Shown piece after piece: positions 1 through 8,985 of a DNA stretch of 64,000 nt. The notes below the pieces were generated by a model. The model made no database searches. It saw nothing but the letters and a program-made list of their open reading frames with translations, and was not told where the DNA came from. Where the stretch lies: assembly GCF_014192095.1 (NCBI RefSeq), contig NZ_JACHXN010000007.1, positions 124,001-188,000 on the forward strand. Direction: 5' to 3'. This stretch comes from Phyllobacterium trifolii (GTDB lineage Bacteria; Pseudomonadota; Alphaproteobacteria; Rhizobiales; Rhizobiaceae). The translations under genes and the position numbers were made by a program. Positions within the stretch are counted from its first letter, which is position 1, and the number at the start of each line of letters is the position of its first letter.

Positions 1-1755
1 TTTCCGCCGATTGCTGTCATCGCCGATGCGCATTTCCACGATCTTTATGGGAACTATGATTTCGACGGCATTGATGTTGGCGGGCGCAAAATGACAGCGC
101 GACGGCTGACCGACACGGTGCGCTCTACCCGGGTGTTCAACGAAAGCTATTATGCTCTGCGAGGGGCACTGGACGAGGTCGTGACCCGCGGCATCAAATA
201 TGTCGTTCTGTTGGGTGACTATTCCGATGACGGCCAGATTGCGACGCTTGCAGCGTTGCGGCAGCTGCTTGACAGCTACACCCGCCAACACGGACTTTTT
301 TTTATCGCTGTCCCGGGCAACCACGATATCTTCGGCCCAGACGGCAAGCACCACGCCAAACGCCTGCTTAATCCGGATGGTACCTATACGATCGTCGCCA
401 GCGATGATGAATTCGTCGATGACGATGCAGACGGTATGGTGGTTACCAACAGGATGTATTGCTCGGGATACCCCGCCGGATTGCTGGCGGTGCCGGATAT
501 CGGCTTCTTTCGCAGGCCATCGGATTTGCATTGGGAGACACCGTTCGGGATCCATGACGATCCAGCCAAGCGGCTTTATTCAGTGTGTTCGGACGACGGA
601 TTGAACCAGTATCGGTTAATGGATGCATCCTATCTGATAGAGCCGGTTGCGGGTCTCTGGCTTTTGATGATCGATGCCAATGTGTTCGAACCGCGCAACG
701 GCGTCTTTGCCAAAGGGGATGCGGGGGCATTCGTCGACAGCACCAATGCCGGCTGGAATGCCATGCTCAAGCATAAGCGCTTCGCGCTGCATTGGGCAAA
801 AGATGTCGCCGAGAGAGCCAGGCGAGACGGCAAGCGGCTGCTGACATTCTCACACTATCCGTTGCTGGATATGCTCAATGGCACAGCAGAGGACGAGCGG
901 TCACTGATAGGTGAAACGATATCCACGAAACGGACACCGACAGATGCGGTGGCGCGTGCGGCCATTCATGCAGGCATCTCAGTTCATTTCAGCGGGCATC
1001 TTCACATCAATGATACGGCGCTGGTGCGGCACGGCAACGATTTCCTCGTCAATATCGGCGTGCCGTCGCTTACTGCCTTTCCTCCGGCCTTCAAGGTGGC
1101 AACGCTGGACAATACGGAGTTAAGGGTTGAAACGGTCAGCATCGAGCATCTGCCGATCGACCCTGTGATCAATCGACATTATCGTACTGAGATCAATGTT
1201 ACAGGCAAGAACACCGGTCGTATGCTCGATGCCACTGACTATGGAGATTTCCTGTCGGAACATATGGACCAGTTGATTGTGCATCGCTATTTGCGGCGCG
1301 AATGGCCGAACAACATGGCGAGAACTATGGCGCGGCTCAATCTTGGGGATTTGTACGTGCTCAGCCAATGTGACCAGCCATTTGCGATCGAGGACACCGA
1401 GGCACTTATTCATGCAAAACGCGTCAGCAAAACCTCCGACGATTATAATGAAAACGCAATTGAACACCTTGATCTTATCCCGGTACTCGATCTGCTCGGC
1501 GATTGGTACCGGCTGCGTATGGGCAGTGAACTGGCATTGGATCGCATATCGCCGGATCGGCTTGCGGCCTATCGTTTGCTGATCGAGATGTACGCGAGCT
1601 CTTGCGCACTTGAGATTGGCGGCGCTCAGGGAAAATTCGCGCGCCTGTTGCGCATGATGGGGCGATATCTGTCGGGTCTGCCCTCGCGTGACTTCCGGAT
1701 AAATCTAACCAGCGGGTCAATCATGCGCAACGAAGACCAGTCAGCCAATGATTGA
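1..1755 (+). CDS. Metallophosphoesterase, 5' end outside window
   Basis: The reading frame is open to the first base of the window, so the true start lies upstream. An ATG at base 91 would discard the first metal-binding motif. All five calcineurin-type metallophosphoesterase blocks are present: D-x-H (DAH, codons 9-11), GDxxD (GDYSDD, near codon 72), GNHD (codons 107-110), a lone His in FSHYPL (base 853) and GHLH (bases 994-1005). About 200 residues follow the catalytic domain and I do not recognise them. The family includes the class III cyclic-nucleotide phosphodiesterase CpdA as well as many other phosphatases. The neighbouring cyclic-nucleotide genes make a phosphodiesterase role attractive, but that is inference. 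It converges on the cyclic-nucleotide-binding gene with only 36 bases between stops. Confidence 0.85.
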   Translation, partial: FPPIAVIADAHFHDLYGNYDFDGIDVGGRKMTARRLTDTVRSTRVFNESYYALRGALDEVVTRGIKYVVLLGDYSDDGQIATLAALRQLLDSYTRQHGLFFIAVPGNHDIFGPDGKHHAKRLLNPDGTYTIVASDDEFVDDDADGMVVTNRMYCSGYPAGLLAVPDIGFFRRPSDLHWETPFGIHDDPAKRLYSVCSDDGLNQYRLMDASYLIEPVAGLWLLMIDANVFEPRNGVFAKGDAGAFVDSTNAGWNAMLKHKRFALHWAKDVAERARRDGKRLLTFSHYPLLDMLNGTAEDERSLIGETISTKRTPTDAVARAAIHAGISVHFSGHLHINDTALVRHGNDFLVNIGVPSLTAFPPAFKVATLDNTELRVETVSIEHLPIDPVINRHYRTEINVTGKNTGRMLDATDYGDFLSEHMDQLIVHRYLRREWPNNMARTMARLNLGDLYVLSQCDQPFAIEDTEALIHAKRVSKTSDDYNENAIEHLDLIPVLDLLGDWYRLRMGSELALDRISPDRLAAYRLLIEMYASSCALEIGGAQGKFARLLRMMGRYLSGLPSRDFRINLTSGSIMRNEDQSAND

Positions 1756-1791
1756 ACGCAGGAGGAGGAGCATTCCGCCAGTTCAACCCCG

Positions 1792-2256
1792 CTATTTCGC
1801 TGCCTGCTTCTGCTTGCTGCGCGCTTCGCTGAGTTCGGTTGTTGTGTGGCTCAAACGGTCGGCAAGAACACGCATGATCTCGATGGTCATCTCCGGATAA
1901 TCACTCAGGAGCTTGAGAAAGTGATCCTTGCTGATGCGCAAGGCCTCGAGTGCCGAATTTGCCCGGACCGTCGCAGTTCGCGAAACGTCACACAGGATCG
2001 CGATTTCGCCGACGATGGAATCGTGCTCTATCTCCGCAACTTTGATCTCACCGCTTGGGGAATCGGAAAGAATATCAGCACCGCCAGTGAGGATGACATA
2101 GGCTGCATCGGCTGGATCACCCTGGCGAAACAGGGTCTGGCCGGATTTGTAGCTGACGCGCTCGGACGTGAAGGCCAGAAGCTTGAGCTTGGCCGGCGCA
2201 ACGCCCGAAAACAGCGGTACCCGCCGCAACATTTCAACTTCATCTTTCAGCAGCAT
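1792..2256 (-). CDS. Stand-alone cyclic-nucleotide-binding domain protein
   Basis: A 154-residue protein that is essentially one CRP/FNR-type cyclic-nucleotide-binding domain (about residues 10-130) with a short Lys/Gln-rich tail. The phosphate-binding cassette is intact: GEIAIL (G83-E84) and RTATV with R93, the residue that contacts the cyclic phosphate in this family. There is no helix-turn-helix after the domain, so it is not a CRP-type transcription factor; it probably acts by protein contact. I chose the ATG at 2256 over a TTG at 2268 because AGGGGG precedes it by about 12 bases. It lies 88 bases downstream of the degenerate ABC exporter on the same strand, so that exporter is the obvious candidate partner. 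Confidence 0.85.
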   Translation of the reverse strand: MLLKDEVEMLRRVPLFSGVAPAKLKLLAFTSERVSYKSGQTLFRQGDPADAAYVILTGGADILSDSPSGEIKVAEIEHDSIVGEIAILCDVSRTATVRANSALEALRISKDHFLKLLSDYPEMTIEIMRVLADRLSHTTTELSEARSKQKQAAK

Positions 2257-2344
2257 CAACGTCCACAACCCCCTGATAGAGACTTTTCGATAATTTCAGC
2301 CAGACGGGCGTAAAGCTGAATTCTCAAAAGATCTCCTGTTCCCC

Positions 2345-5059
2345 TTATGACACCAGCTCCTTGAATATACCGTTTTTCTCAAGGAGAGTCGCGTGTGTTC
2401 CATCTTCGACCAGTGTTCCCTTGTCGAATACAATCACGCGATCGAACAGATTGGCAAGTGCAGTGTTTGACAGAACCCAGATGATCGCAGGCGCGTGGCC
2501 CTCTTCGTGCAAGTCCTCCATGATGTTGTGTGTGATGTGGTCTTGCACGCGTTGATCAAGTGCGGGCAATGGGCGATTGAATATCACATAATCGGCACGC
2601 TTGAGCAGGGCTCTCGCGACGTTGAGCTTCTGGCGCTGCACATTGGTCAATCGCTTGCCACCTGATCCGACATCGAAATCCATGCCAATCGAAAGGACGC
2701 TTTCGAACAGGCCAAGACGGTCGAACAGGTCGCGCAAAATGGTACGTAGGCGATCCGAACCATCGGCTTGGGTGAAGCCGATCCTGCCGAAGAGGACATT
2801 ATCGAGAAGTGTCGCCGAAGAGATAAAACGTTCAGGATCATAGCGTTCGATGACAGCTTTGAGATCGTCCGGCATATTCTGGTGGAAACGTGCGCGCGCA
2901 TCGACGATCTTGGCCATGAGCTGGCTGTTCAAAAGACCAAAGCGATGCCTCGGCTCGATGTAGGAGAAACTCAGGCGGATTATACTCGTTCGTTCGTCTG
3001 CCGACGCCGCGTCGATACCGCGGCCCTGCAATTTTTGCAGCAACACCTGATAGGCCGGGATATCATCGGCGGTCATGAAGGTCAGTTGCTGGAAGAACGG
3101 ATGATCCGGCGGCAGATCCTCGAAAAGCTCGACGGCATTGGCCGCGATCTCCAGACCCATATTGTAAAGATCGATGTAAAGGTCGTTCTCGCGCAACACC
3201 GAGCGGAAATAGGGATGCGCCGCCAGTTTTCGATTCGTCATCATCGGTCGCCTCATGCTGCCGAATAGCAGGTTTTCACCAACGGTGGCTTGAGGGTTAT
3301 ATTCATCCAGCTTGAACGGAACGACGAGATCGTCGAGATCTTCCTTCTTCAATCGTTTGCGCAGCGCCTGACGCAACTCGACGATGCGATCGGTCAAATC
3401 GGCGTGTGTCTCGATGTCGACATTGGAACGCAAAGCCATGTCGAGAATGTCCTGAGAAATCAGAACCGCATCAAGGACCGGGCGCACAACTTTGAAGAGA
3501 TCGTCAGGCCCTGTCACGCCCGCGGAGACGTAATCGACCCAGTCGCTGTTAACGTCGAGTTCGGGATTGCCCGCGCGGCGCGCTTCGTTGATGTTCCATT
3601 TGTTCTTCGCAGCTTTTGCTCCGTCATACTCGACCTTGGTCAGGGGCGCATGCTTGAGGCCATAAAGCAGATTATCGCGCAAGGTTCCGTGGAAGAAGTA
3701 CGTATCAGATGCTGCATAGGCGATGCGGCGGCCGGTTATTGATTCTGGCAGTTCGAGGATGTCCTTGCCATCGATGGTGATACGGCCTTGCTCGGGCCAG
3801 ATAAGGCGTGCAAAGGCCTCGGCGAGGGCCTCAGCACCGCTTCCGCTGTTGCCGACGATGGCGGCGGTTTCGCCCGGTTTGATCTCCAGCGTGACATGTC
3901 TGAGCAAGGGTGCACCGCTGTCGTCGGAAAGCGTCAGGTTGACCGCGTGCAGCGAATGCTCAAGACGGTTGACGGGATCGGGTGCCAGAGCCTGGATTTT
4001 CGAATCAACAAGCATGTCGACGTTGAACTGTTCTACCACCTGATTGTACTTGACCTGGACATCCTGACGGGCCTGGTCCCAATCGATCAGCTCTTTCAAC
4101 GGCCCCGGCAGATCCTTGTAGGCATTGATCACGGCAACGAGCTGGCCGATATCGAGCCTTCCCTGCAACGCCAGAAAGCCACCGATCGAATAGAATAGAA
4201 ACGGAGTGACCTGTGCGAGGAAATTGTTGATGAATTTGACCAGGAACTTCCATTGATAGAGATCGTACCGGATCGAAAAAATGAGGCCCAGACGCGACGC
4301 GATGTCGGCCCGTTCGAAGTTCGATGTGTCATTACCGTGAATGGTACCAATGCCATCGACGATCTCACCCACACGGCCAGACAATTCGCGCGCCGTGAGC
4401 TGACGTTGGCGTCCGAGTTCAAGCAACCGTTTGCGCATGCGGGGAATCACGACGCCCTGGACCGCGACAATCCCTGCGGCAATCATACCAAGCCAGAAAT
4501 TCTGCATGATGATGAAGACGAGGGCCGTGATAGCTTGCCCGCCTAACAATGCCGGCTGAACGAAAGCGTCCCCCGTGAAACCGCCCATAGGTTCCACTTC
4601 GTCCTTGATCATCGTTGCAATTTCCGCCGATTTTACCCGCTTGAATTGCGCCGGCGGAAAACGCAGCACGCGGTCAATCAACTCGAAGCGAATTCGTCGC
4701 AACATGCGCTCGCCGAGACGGCCCTTGTAGGTGTTGATATAGAGCTTGAACAAACCGTTGATGATGACGAGCAGCAGGAAAACCAGGCTCAACGCCATCA
4801 ATGTCTGGAAACGCGTGAGTTCAAGGCCGTCGAAAAACACCACCTTGCCGAAAGCGGGAAGGTTGTATTCGAGATGCATGAAGGTGCGGGTCGCGCCTGG
4901 GGTCTCGAAACCGTTCCCCTGGATGGGACCGTTGACGATCTGTTTTGGCAGGTCGAAAGACATGAAATACGGAATCATCGAGACGGCTACGACAAACAGA
5001 ATCCATATCTGCTGCAGCCGCGTGTTCGACCAGATATAGCGTGTTAGACTTGTTTCCAT
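2345..5059 (-). CDS. ABC exporter-like protein with degenerate, enlarged ATPase domain
   Basis: A 904-residue protein. Residues 1-345 form a type IV exporter membrane domain with membrane segments near 17-32, 85-105, 175-200 and 280-300. The nucleotide-binding domain begins near 370, but every catalytic motif is altered: Walker A reads GNSGSGAE (403-410; Lys to Ala, Ser/Thr to Glu), the Q-loop Gln is Ser (about 451), the signature is GSGGK (798-802), Walker B ends in FNRPLPALD with Asn-Arg in place of Asp-Glu (828-829), and the H-loop His is absent (IIWVLSN, 859-865). About 300 extra residues separate Q-loop and signature. It looks folded but unable to hydrolyse ATP by the usual chemistry. 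Homologous proteins exist in related bacteria as far as I recall, but I know of no assigned function. A 246-base gap upstream probably holds its promoter. Confidence 0.85.
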   Translation of the reverse strand: METSLTRYIWSNTRLQQIWILFVVAVSMIPYFMSFDLPKQIVNGPIQGNGFETPGATRTFMHLEYNLPAFGKVVFFDGLELTRFQTLMALSLVFLLLVIINGLFKLYINTYKGRLGERMLRRIRFELIDRVLRFPPAQFKRVKSAEIATMIKDEVEPMGGFTGDAFVQPALLGGQAITALVFIIMQNFWLGMIAAGIVAVQGVVIPRMRKRLLELGRQRQLTARELSGRVGEIVDGIGTIHGNDTSNFERADIASRLGLIFSIRYDLYQWKFLVKFINNFLAQVTPFLFYSIGGFLALQGRLDIGQLVAVINAYKDLPGPLKELIDWDQARQDVQVKYNQVVEQFNVDMLVDSKIQALAPDPVNRLEHSLHAVNLTLSDDSGAPLLRHVTLEIKPGETAAIVGNSGSGAEALAEAFARLIWPEQGRITIDGKDILELPESITGRRIAYAASDTYFFHGTLRDNLLYGLKHAPLTKVEYDGAKAAKNKWNINEARRAGNPELDVNSDWVDYVSAGVTGPDDLFKVVRPVLDAVLISQDILDMALRSNVDIETHADLTDRIVELRQALRKRLKKEDLDDLVVPFKLDEYNPQATVGENLLFGSMRRPMMTNRKLAAHPYFRSVLRENDLYIDLYNMGLEIAANAVELFEDLPPDHPFFQQLTFMTADDIPAYQVLLQKLQGRGIDAASADERTSIIRLSFSYIEPRHRFGLLNSQLMAKIVDARARFHQNMPDDLKAVIERYDPERFISSATLLDNVLFGRIGFTQADGSDRLRTILRDLFDRLGLFESVLSIGMDFDVGSGGKRLTNVQRQKLNVARALLKRADYVIFNRPLPALDQRVQDHITHNIMEDLHEEGHAPAIIWVLSNTALANLFDRVIVFDKGTLVEDGTHATLLEKNGIFKELVS

Positions 5060-5305
5060 GGGCGACCGTGGGCTGTGAATTCAGCTGAAATTTCAAATAC
5101 TGAAACGTTTGAAGAGCACATGGACGAACTCCATGATTGAATCGTCCCAGCCTACAGCATCAGGTTCGTGAAGGCTATATGACATGGGGACGGAACGTTG
5201 CGTTGTCAATTGGCAGGCGTTGGCATCTGGTTGTCATTGCGACAGATGATTTTCAGGAAGTCCGAGGGATAAGCGCGGGTGCTGTCGCTGAAGGATAGTG
5301 CTTGA

Positions 5306-6436
5306 CTAGAGGAGATTTCCTAACACCCCGGCCGTGCGCTCGGCACCGTCGAGATCAAGCCTATGTGATGATGGTTTTGGCTGTGCCAACGCGGCCTCAA
5401 GGGCATTGCCGAGAATACCGGCGTTGAGGCCGTTTTCGGGCAAGGTGATGGCGAGGCCGAGGGCTTCCAGCCGTGCGGCCCGTACACTCTGTTCCGTTTC
5501 GCCACCGGCCGCGAAGGGGACAAGGATGGAACGGCACTGCGCGCGCAGAATATCGCATACCGTGTTGTATCCTGCCTGCGAAATTGAAAGCTGGGCTGCT
5601 TTGAGCAATGATGGAAAATCCTGGCGGAAACGGACGACGCTCACATTGCCGGGAGCCTGTGCCGACAAGGCATTAAAATCGCGTTCCGGCAGATTGGGTC
5701 CGGTTATCAGGCACCACGATCCCGCGAATGCCGATTGCTTTGCCACTTCCAGGCTTGATCGGATCAGGTCGAACCCCACGGCCCCGCCACCGGCAGACAC
5801 AACGATATCAAAGACCTGCGATGGTTCGACCGGGTCAGGACCTGCAACCAGACCGGTATAGATGATCTTGTCGGCAATCTTCTTTGCCAGCGGAAACGTA
5901 TCGGCAAGCGTTGCAAATGACGGGTCGCCATGAACCAGGATATGGTCGAAATGTGCCTTGATGATGCGAACCGTCTCTTCATCACGGCCCGGCTTGGTGC
6001 GCTCCTGCAGGATATCACGGACTGAACTTAGAAGCTTCGGCCGCGGCGACATTGCCTTGATGGCACCCAGCAATGGCACAAGTTCGAATCGCATCTGCCT
6101 GCGTCCAAAAGGGAACGCTTCGATGATGACGATAGATGGGTTGATTTGGTGAAACGCTTCGAGCAGGAGATCGCGGCGGCGAGCCAGAAATTCATCGTCA
6201 ATCGAATTACCGAACTCATCTGCCAGACCTGAAAATCCGCCATTGCCCGCAAGCACTGTGGGCAATGCGACAGATTTGACATCCGATCCTGGAAAACCCG
6301 AAACCTTCGATCCACCAGTTACAACCGTGACATCGAACTTGTCAGCGGCCAGCGCCGAGGCGACGCGGCTGGCGCGGGCGAGATGACCTATGCCAAGAAG
6401 ATGCTGAACGTAAAAAAGGACGCGCGGTTCGCTCAT
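5306..6436 (-). CDS. MurG-like glycosyltransferase (COG4671 type)
   Basis: A 376-residue GT-B fold protein resembling the predicted glycosyltransferases of the MurG/family 28 group. The N-terminal domain starts with GIGHLARASRVASAL, the expected glycine-rich acceptor loop. The C-terminal domain has a nucleotide-sugar motif around SAGGGAVGFDLI and a second around SQAGYNTVCDILRAQ followed by VPFAAGGETEQ, matching the donor-binding pattern of the family. No signal peptide is visible, so it is probably cytoplasmic. I chose the ATG at 6436 because it overlaps the upstream GT4 stop codon as ATGA; an in-frame ATG at 6448 is possible. Donor and acceptor are unknown; the UDP-sugar dehydrogenase nearby hints at an acidic sugar. 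Confidence 0.75.
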   Translation of the reverse strand: MSEPRVLFYVQHLLGIGHLARASRVASALAADKFDVTVVTGGSKVSGFPGSDVKSVALPTVLAGNGGFSGLADEFGNSIDDEFLARRRDLLLEAFHQINPSIVIIEAFPFGRRQMRFELVPLLGAIKAMSPRPKLLSSVRDILQERTKPGRDEETVRIIKAHFDHILVHGDPSFATLADTFPLAKKIADKIIYTGLVAGPDPVEPSQVFDIVVSAGGGAVGFDLIRSSLEVAKQSAFAGSWCLITGPNLPERDFNALSAQAPGNVSVVRFRQDFPSLLKAAQLSISQAGYNTVCDILRAQCRSILVPFAAGGETEQSVRAARLEALGLAITLPENGLNAGILGNALEAALAQPKPSSHRLDLDGAERTAGVLGNLL

Positions 6437-7677
6437 GGTTTTTGCCATTCGCTCTCAAAAAGGCGGGTCAATTGGCGGATGCTCGAATTATGATCGAAGT
6501 GTTCACGCACCCGTTTCTCGGCGGCCTTGCCCAAGCGGTATCGAAGGTCAGGTTCGCGGATCGCGCGTTCAAGTGCAACGGCCAGCAGTCGGGGATCTTC
6601 CGGAGGGACGACGAAACCGTTTTCTCCGCCGGTCAGAAGCTCGGGTATGCCGGAAATATTCGTTGAGATGCAGACAAGGTTTTGACTGGAAGCTTCAAAA
6701 AGCACATTCGGTAAGCCGTCGCGGTCTCCATCTGCTGCGACCCGGCAAGCGAGGGCAAACATGTCGGCGCTGCGATAGTGCAAAAGAACATCCTCCTGCG
6801 CAAGCGCGCCTTTCCAGGTGATGCGGTCGGCGATGCCGAGCTTTTCGGCAAGCGGCCTTAATCGCGCCAGTTCATCGCCCCCGCCAATATGAACGAACCT
6901 CCAGTGTAGACGAACAGGAAGGAGCGCCAGTGCTTGCAAAAGGATGTCGTAGCCCTTCTTCGGCACGGCACGGCCGACGCTCAATATCTGCACGGGATCC
7001 GAGCTGTCCGAACCGTCGCGGCTCGGACGGACGCCAGAGAAATATCCGAAGCGGGCAAGATCAAGACCATGATAGCTCAGATGCACCTGTTCCTTTCGAT
7101 TTGTCAGCTCACGCATGTGTTCAAAGCCAGCGCGCGTGCACGTGACGCTCCAGCGCGCCGCGCCGAGTTTCTCGATCAATTCCCAGTCGGGGGAGGTCCA
7201 TATGTCTTTGGCATGGGCCGAACAGGTCCAGGGCACATCTGTCATGATGCTGGCATAGCGTGCGACGGAAGCCGGCGTATGGATAAAATGGGCATGCAGC
7301 CATTCGCCTGCGTCCGGCCATTCATGGGCAAGGACAAGTGCCTGGCCGAGACGACGGATGCGGTTGCGCGACATATCGCGACGCAGGTCTTTCCAGAACC
7401 GCAGGAGAAGCGGCTTGAAATTAGGCTTTTTCCGCGATGCCATCAGTGCACGGAACACTCGGATTGGTTCTTCGTGGAGATATTCGGGCAGATAGACGAC
7501 GCGCGCCTTGATCTCATCATGGATCGGATGACGTTTCTTGTCCGTCGGCTTTCGCATGGAGATCAGTGTCAGGTCGAAGCCTGCGCGCTCCAGTCCGAGT
7601 AGTTCCTGCGCGATGAATGTCTCCGAAAGGCGCGGATAGCCCTTCAGAATCACCAATGTCTTGAGGCGTACTGACAA
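6433..7677 (-). CDS. Glycosyltransferase family 4
   Basis: A 414-residue GT-B glycosyltransferase. The N-terminal half carries TLVILKGYPRLSETFI near the start, typical of family 4 exopolysaccharide glycosyltransferases. The C-terminal half has ILSVGRAVPKKGYDILL, then DGLPNVLFEASSQNL and a variant of the E-x7-E donor loop (E-A-S-S-Q-N-L), followed by GISGIPELL-like residues. An upstream extension to 7893 would run deep into the preceding gene and gives a low-complexity Arg/Cys-rich tail, so I place the start at the TTG at 7677, 10 bases after the upstream stop. It sits between two MurG-like glycosyltransferases, which suggests successive steps on one glycan. Confidence 0.8.
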   Translation of the reverse strand: MSVRLKTLVILKGYPRLSETFIAQELLGLERAGFDLTLISMRKPTDKKRHPIHDEIKARVVYLPEYLHEEPIRVFRALMASRKKPNFKPLLLRFWKDLRRDMSRNRIRRLGQALVLAHEWPDAGEWLHAHFIHTPASVARYASIMTDVPWTCSAHAKDIWTSPDWELIEKLGAARWSVTCTRAGFEHMRELTNRKEQVHLSYHGLDLARFGYFSGVRPSRDGSDSSDPVQILSVGRAVPKKGYDILLQALALLPVRLHWRFVHIGGGDELARLRPLAEKLGIADRITWKGALAQEDVLLHYRSADMFALACRVAADGDRDGLPNVLFEASSQNLVCISTNISGIPELLTGGENGFVVPPEDPRLLAVALERAIREPDLRYRLGKAAEKRVREHFDHNSSIRQLTRLFESEWQKP

Positions 7678-7687
7678 GTTTATTCTC

Positions 7688-8899
7688 TTATTCCGCGACT
7701 GCGGGCAATGGCTGTTCGCGTTCGTCCAACCAGTCGCCGACGATCTCGGATATATGCACGAGACCCTCCAGCCGCATGCCTTCACCCTTGCCGGTTTGCG
7801 ATGGCGGGGGACGATCCGGCAAGCGCTTGAGCACCTCTGCAAAGCGCAAGGGATCCTCGGCTTCCTCTGGTAGAAGCATCTCGATGAGACCAAGTTCGGC
7901 GGCGCGCGTGGCCCGGATCAGTTGCTCTTCGCGTGGCAGGACACGGGGGACGATCAGTGCGGGCTTGTCGAAAGACAGAATCTCGCAGTAGGTGTTATAG
8001 CCACCCATTGCCACCACGGCCTTTGCACCTGCGATCAATTCTTCCATGCGATTGTCGAACTCGATGACCTGGATGTAGGGAATTTTTCCGCCTTTCTTGA
8101 CCAGTTTCGCCCGCTGCTTCGCCGGCATGTAGGGGCCGAGCACGATGAATGCCTTGTGCTGGAGGGTCGGATCTTGCTGATAGGCGTGGATGACATTGTG
8201 CACGAGGTCGGCCCCGTCGCCACCGCCGCCCGTCGTCACCAAAATATAATCGCCCTCGGGAACATGGGTTGGGGTGTTGTCGTTCGACAGGCTCCGTTGC
8301 AGAAACCCGACAAATTTCATCTTGTCGCGCAGGGTAACTGGCACATCCAGGTTGATGAGCGGATCGTAGAAATCCGGCGGACCATAGACCCAGACCGTGT
8401 CGTAGAACTGATCGATCTTCCGCATCACATTGTTGTTCTTCCACTCGGCCTCGAGCAGATGCGGCGCGTCCATGACCTCACGCAGGCCAAGGACAAGTGT
8501 CGTGCCGCGGGATTTAAGATAGGCGAGGGTTTCCTCAACTTCGCCTTTCAGCCCCATTGGTTCCTTGTCGACGATGAAGATATCGGGTTGAAAGGTCTCG
8601 GCCGTATGCCGGATGATCGACTGGCGCATCTTCAGCGTTTCATGCAGATCGATGTGGCGTGCAAGGGAGGTGTATTCGCCATTGCGAAGCTTGATTACGC
8701 TAGGCACTTTCACGAAATCGACGCGGGCGCGATAATCGAATGCACCCGCGATCGTTGCGCCGGATATAATCAGGATATTGAGCCCACGGTAGTCCTCGAC
8801 AAGCGAATGGGCAATCGTCCTGCACCGCCGCAAATGGCCAAGGCCGAAGGTGTCGTGGCTATACATCAAGATCCGGGCATCTTCGAAACGCCGCATCAT
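7688..8899 (-). CDS. MurG-like glycosyltransferase (COG4671 type), second copy
   Basis: A 403-residue GT-B protein of the same type as the gene at 5306-6436: TFGLGHLRRCRTIAHSL at the N-terminus, VTTGGGGDGADLV and AMGGYNTYCEILSF in the C-terminal donor domain, then a PREEQ segment corresponding to the HQ-type donor loop. The two copies are divergent in sequence, so they are probably paralogues with different specificity. I chose the ATG at 8899, preceded by AAGGGGG at a good distance; a longer form to 8941 lacks a ribosome site. The gene follows the ABC importer by 86 bases and precedes the GT4 gene by 10, so the three transferases are probably one transcript. Confidence 0.78.
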   Translation of the reverse strand: MMRRFEDARILMYSHDTFGLGHLRRCRTIAHSLVEDYRGLNILIISGATIAGAFDYRARVDFVKVPSVIKLRNGEYTSLARHIDLHETLKMRQSIIRHTAETFQPDIFIVDKEPMGLKGEVEETLAYLKSRGTTLVLGLREVMDAPHLLEAEWKNNNVMRKIDQFYDTVWVYGPPDFYDPLINLDVPVTLRDKMKFVGFLQRSLSNDNTPTHVPEGDYILVTTGGGGDGADLVHNVIHAYQQDPTLQHKAFIVLGPYMPAKQRAKLVKKGGKIPYIQVIEFDNRMEELIAGAKAVVAMGGYNTYCEILSFDKPALIVPRVLPREEQLIRATRAAELGLIEMLLPEEAEDPLRFAEVLKRLPDRPPPSQTGKGEGMRLEGLVHISEIVGDWLDEREQPLPAVAE

Positions 8900-8985
8900 G
8901 GTCAAACCCCCTTGTTTTGCGGTTTGACCCGCGCAGTGCATTCGAAACGATCGTGAGAATGCGAACTCATCGGATTCTCGTTTCC

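Noticed and set aside
7678-7893. N-terminal extension of the GT4 glycosyltransferase
   Set aside because: It would overlap the upstream gene by about 200 bases and encodes a low-complexity Arg/Cys-rich stretch unlike the family.
7922-8956. 344-codon open frame on the plus strand
   Set aside because: It lies antisense to the MurG-like glycosyltransferase gene at 7688-8899, whose protein has clear family motifs; the antisense frame is an effect of GC-rich codon use.
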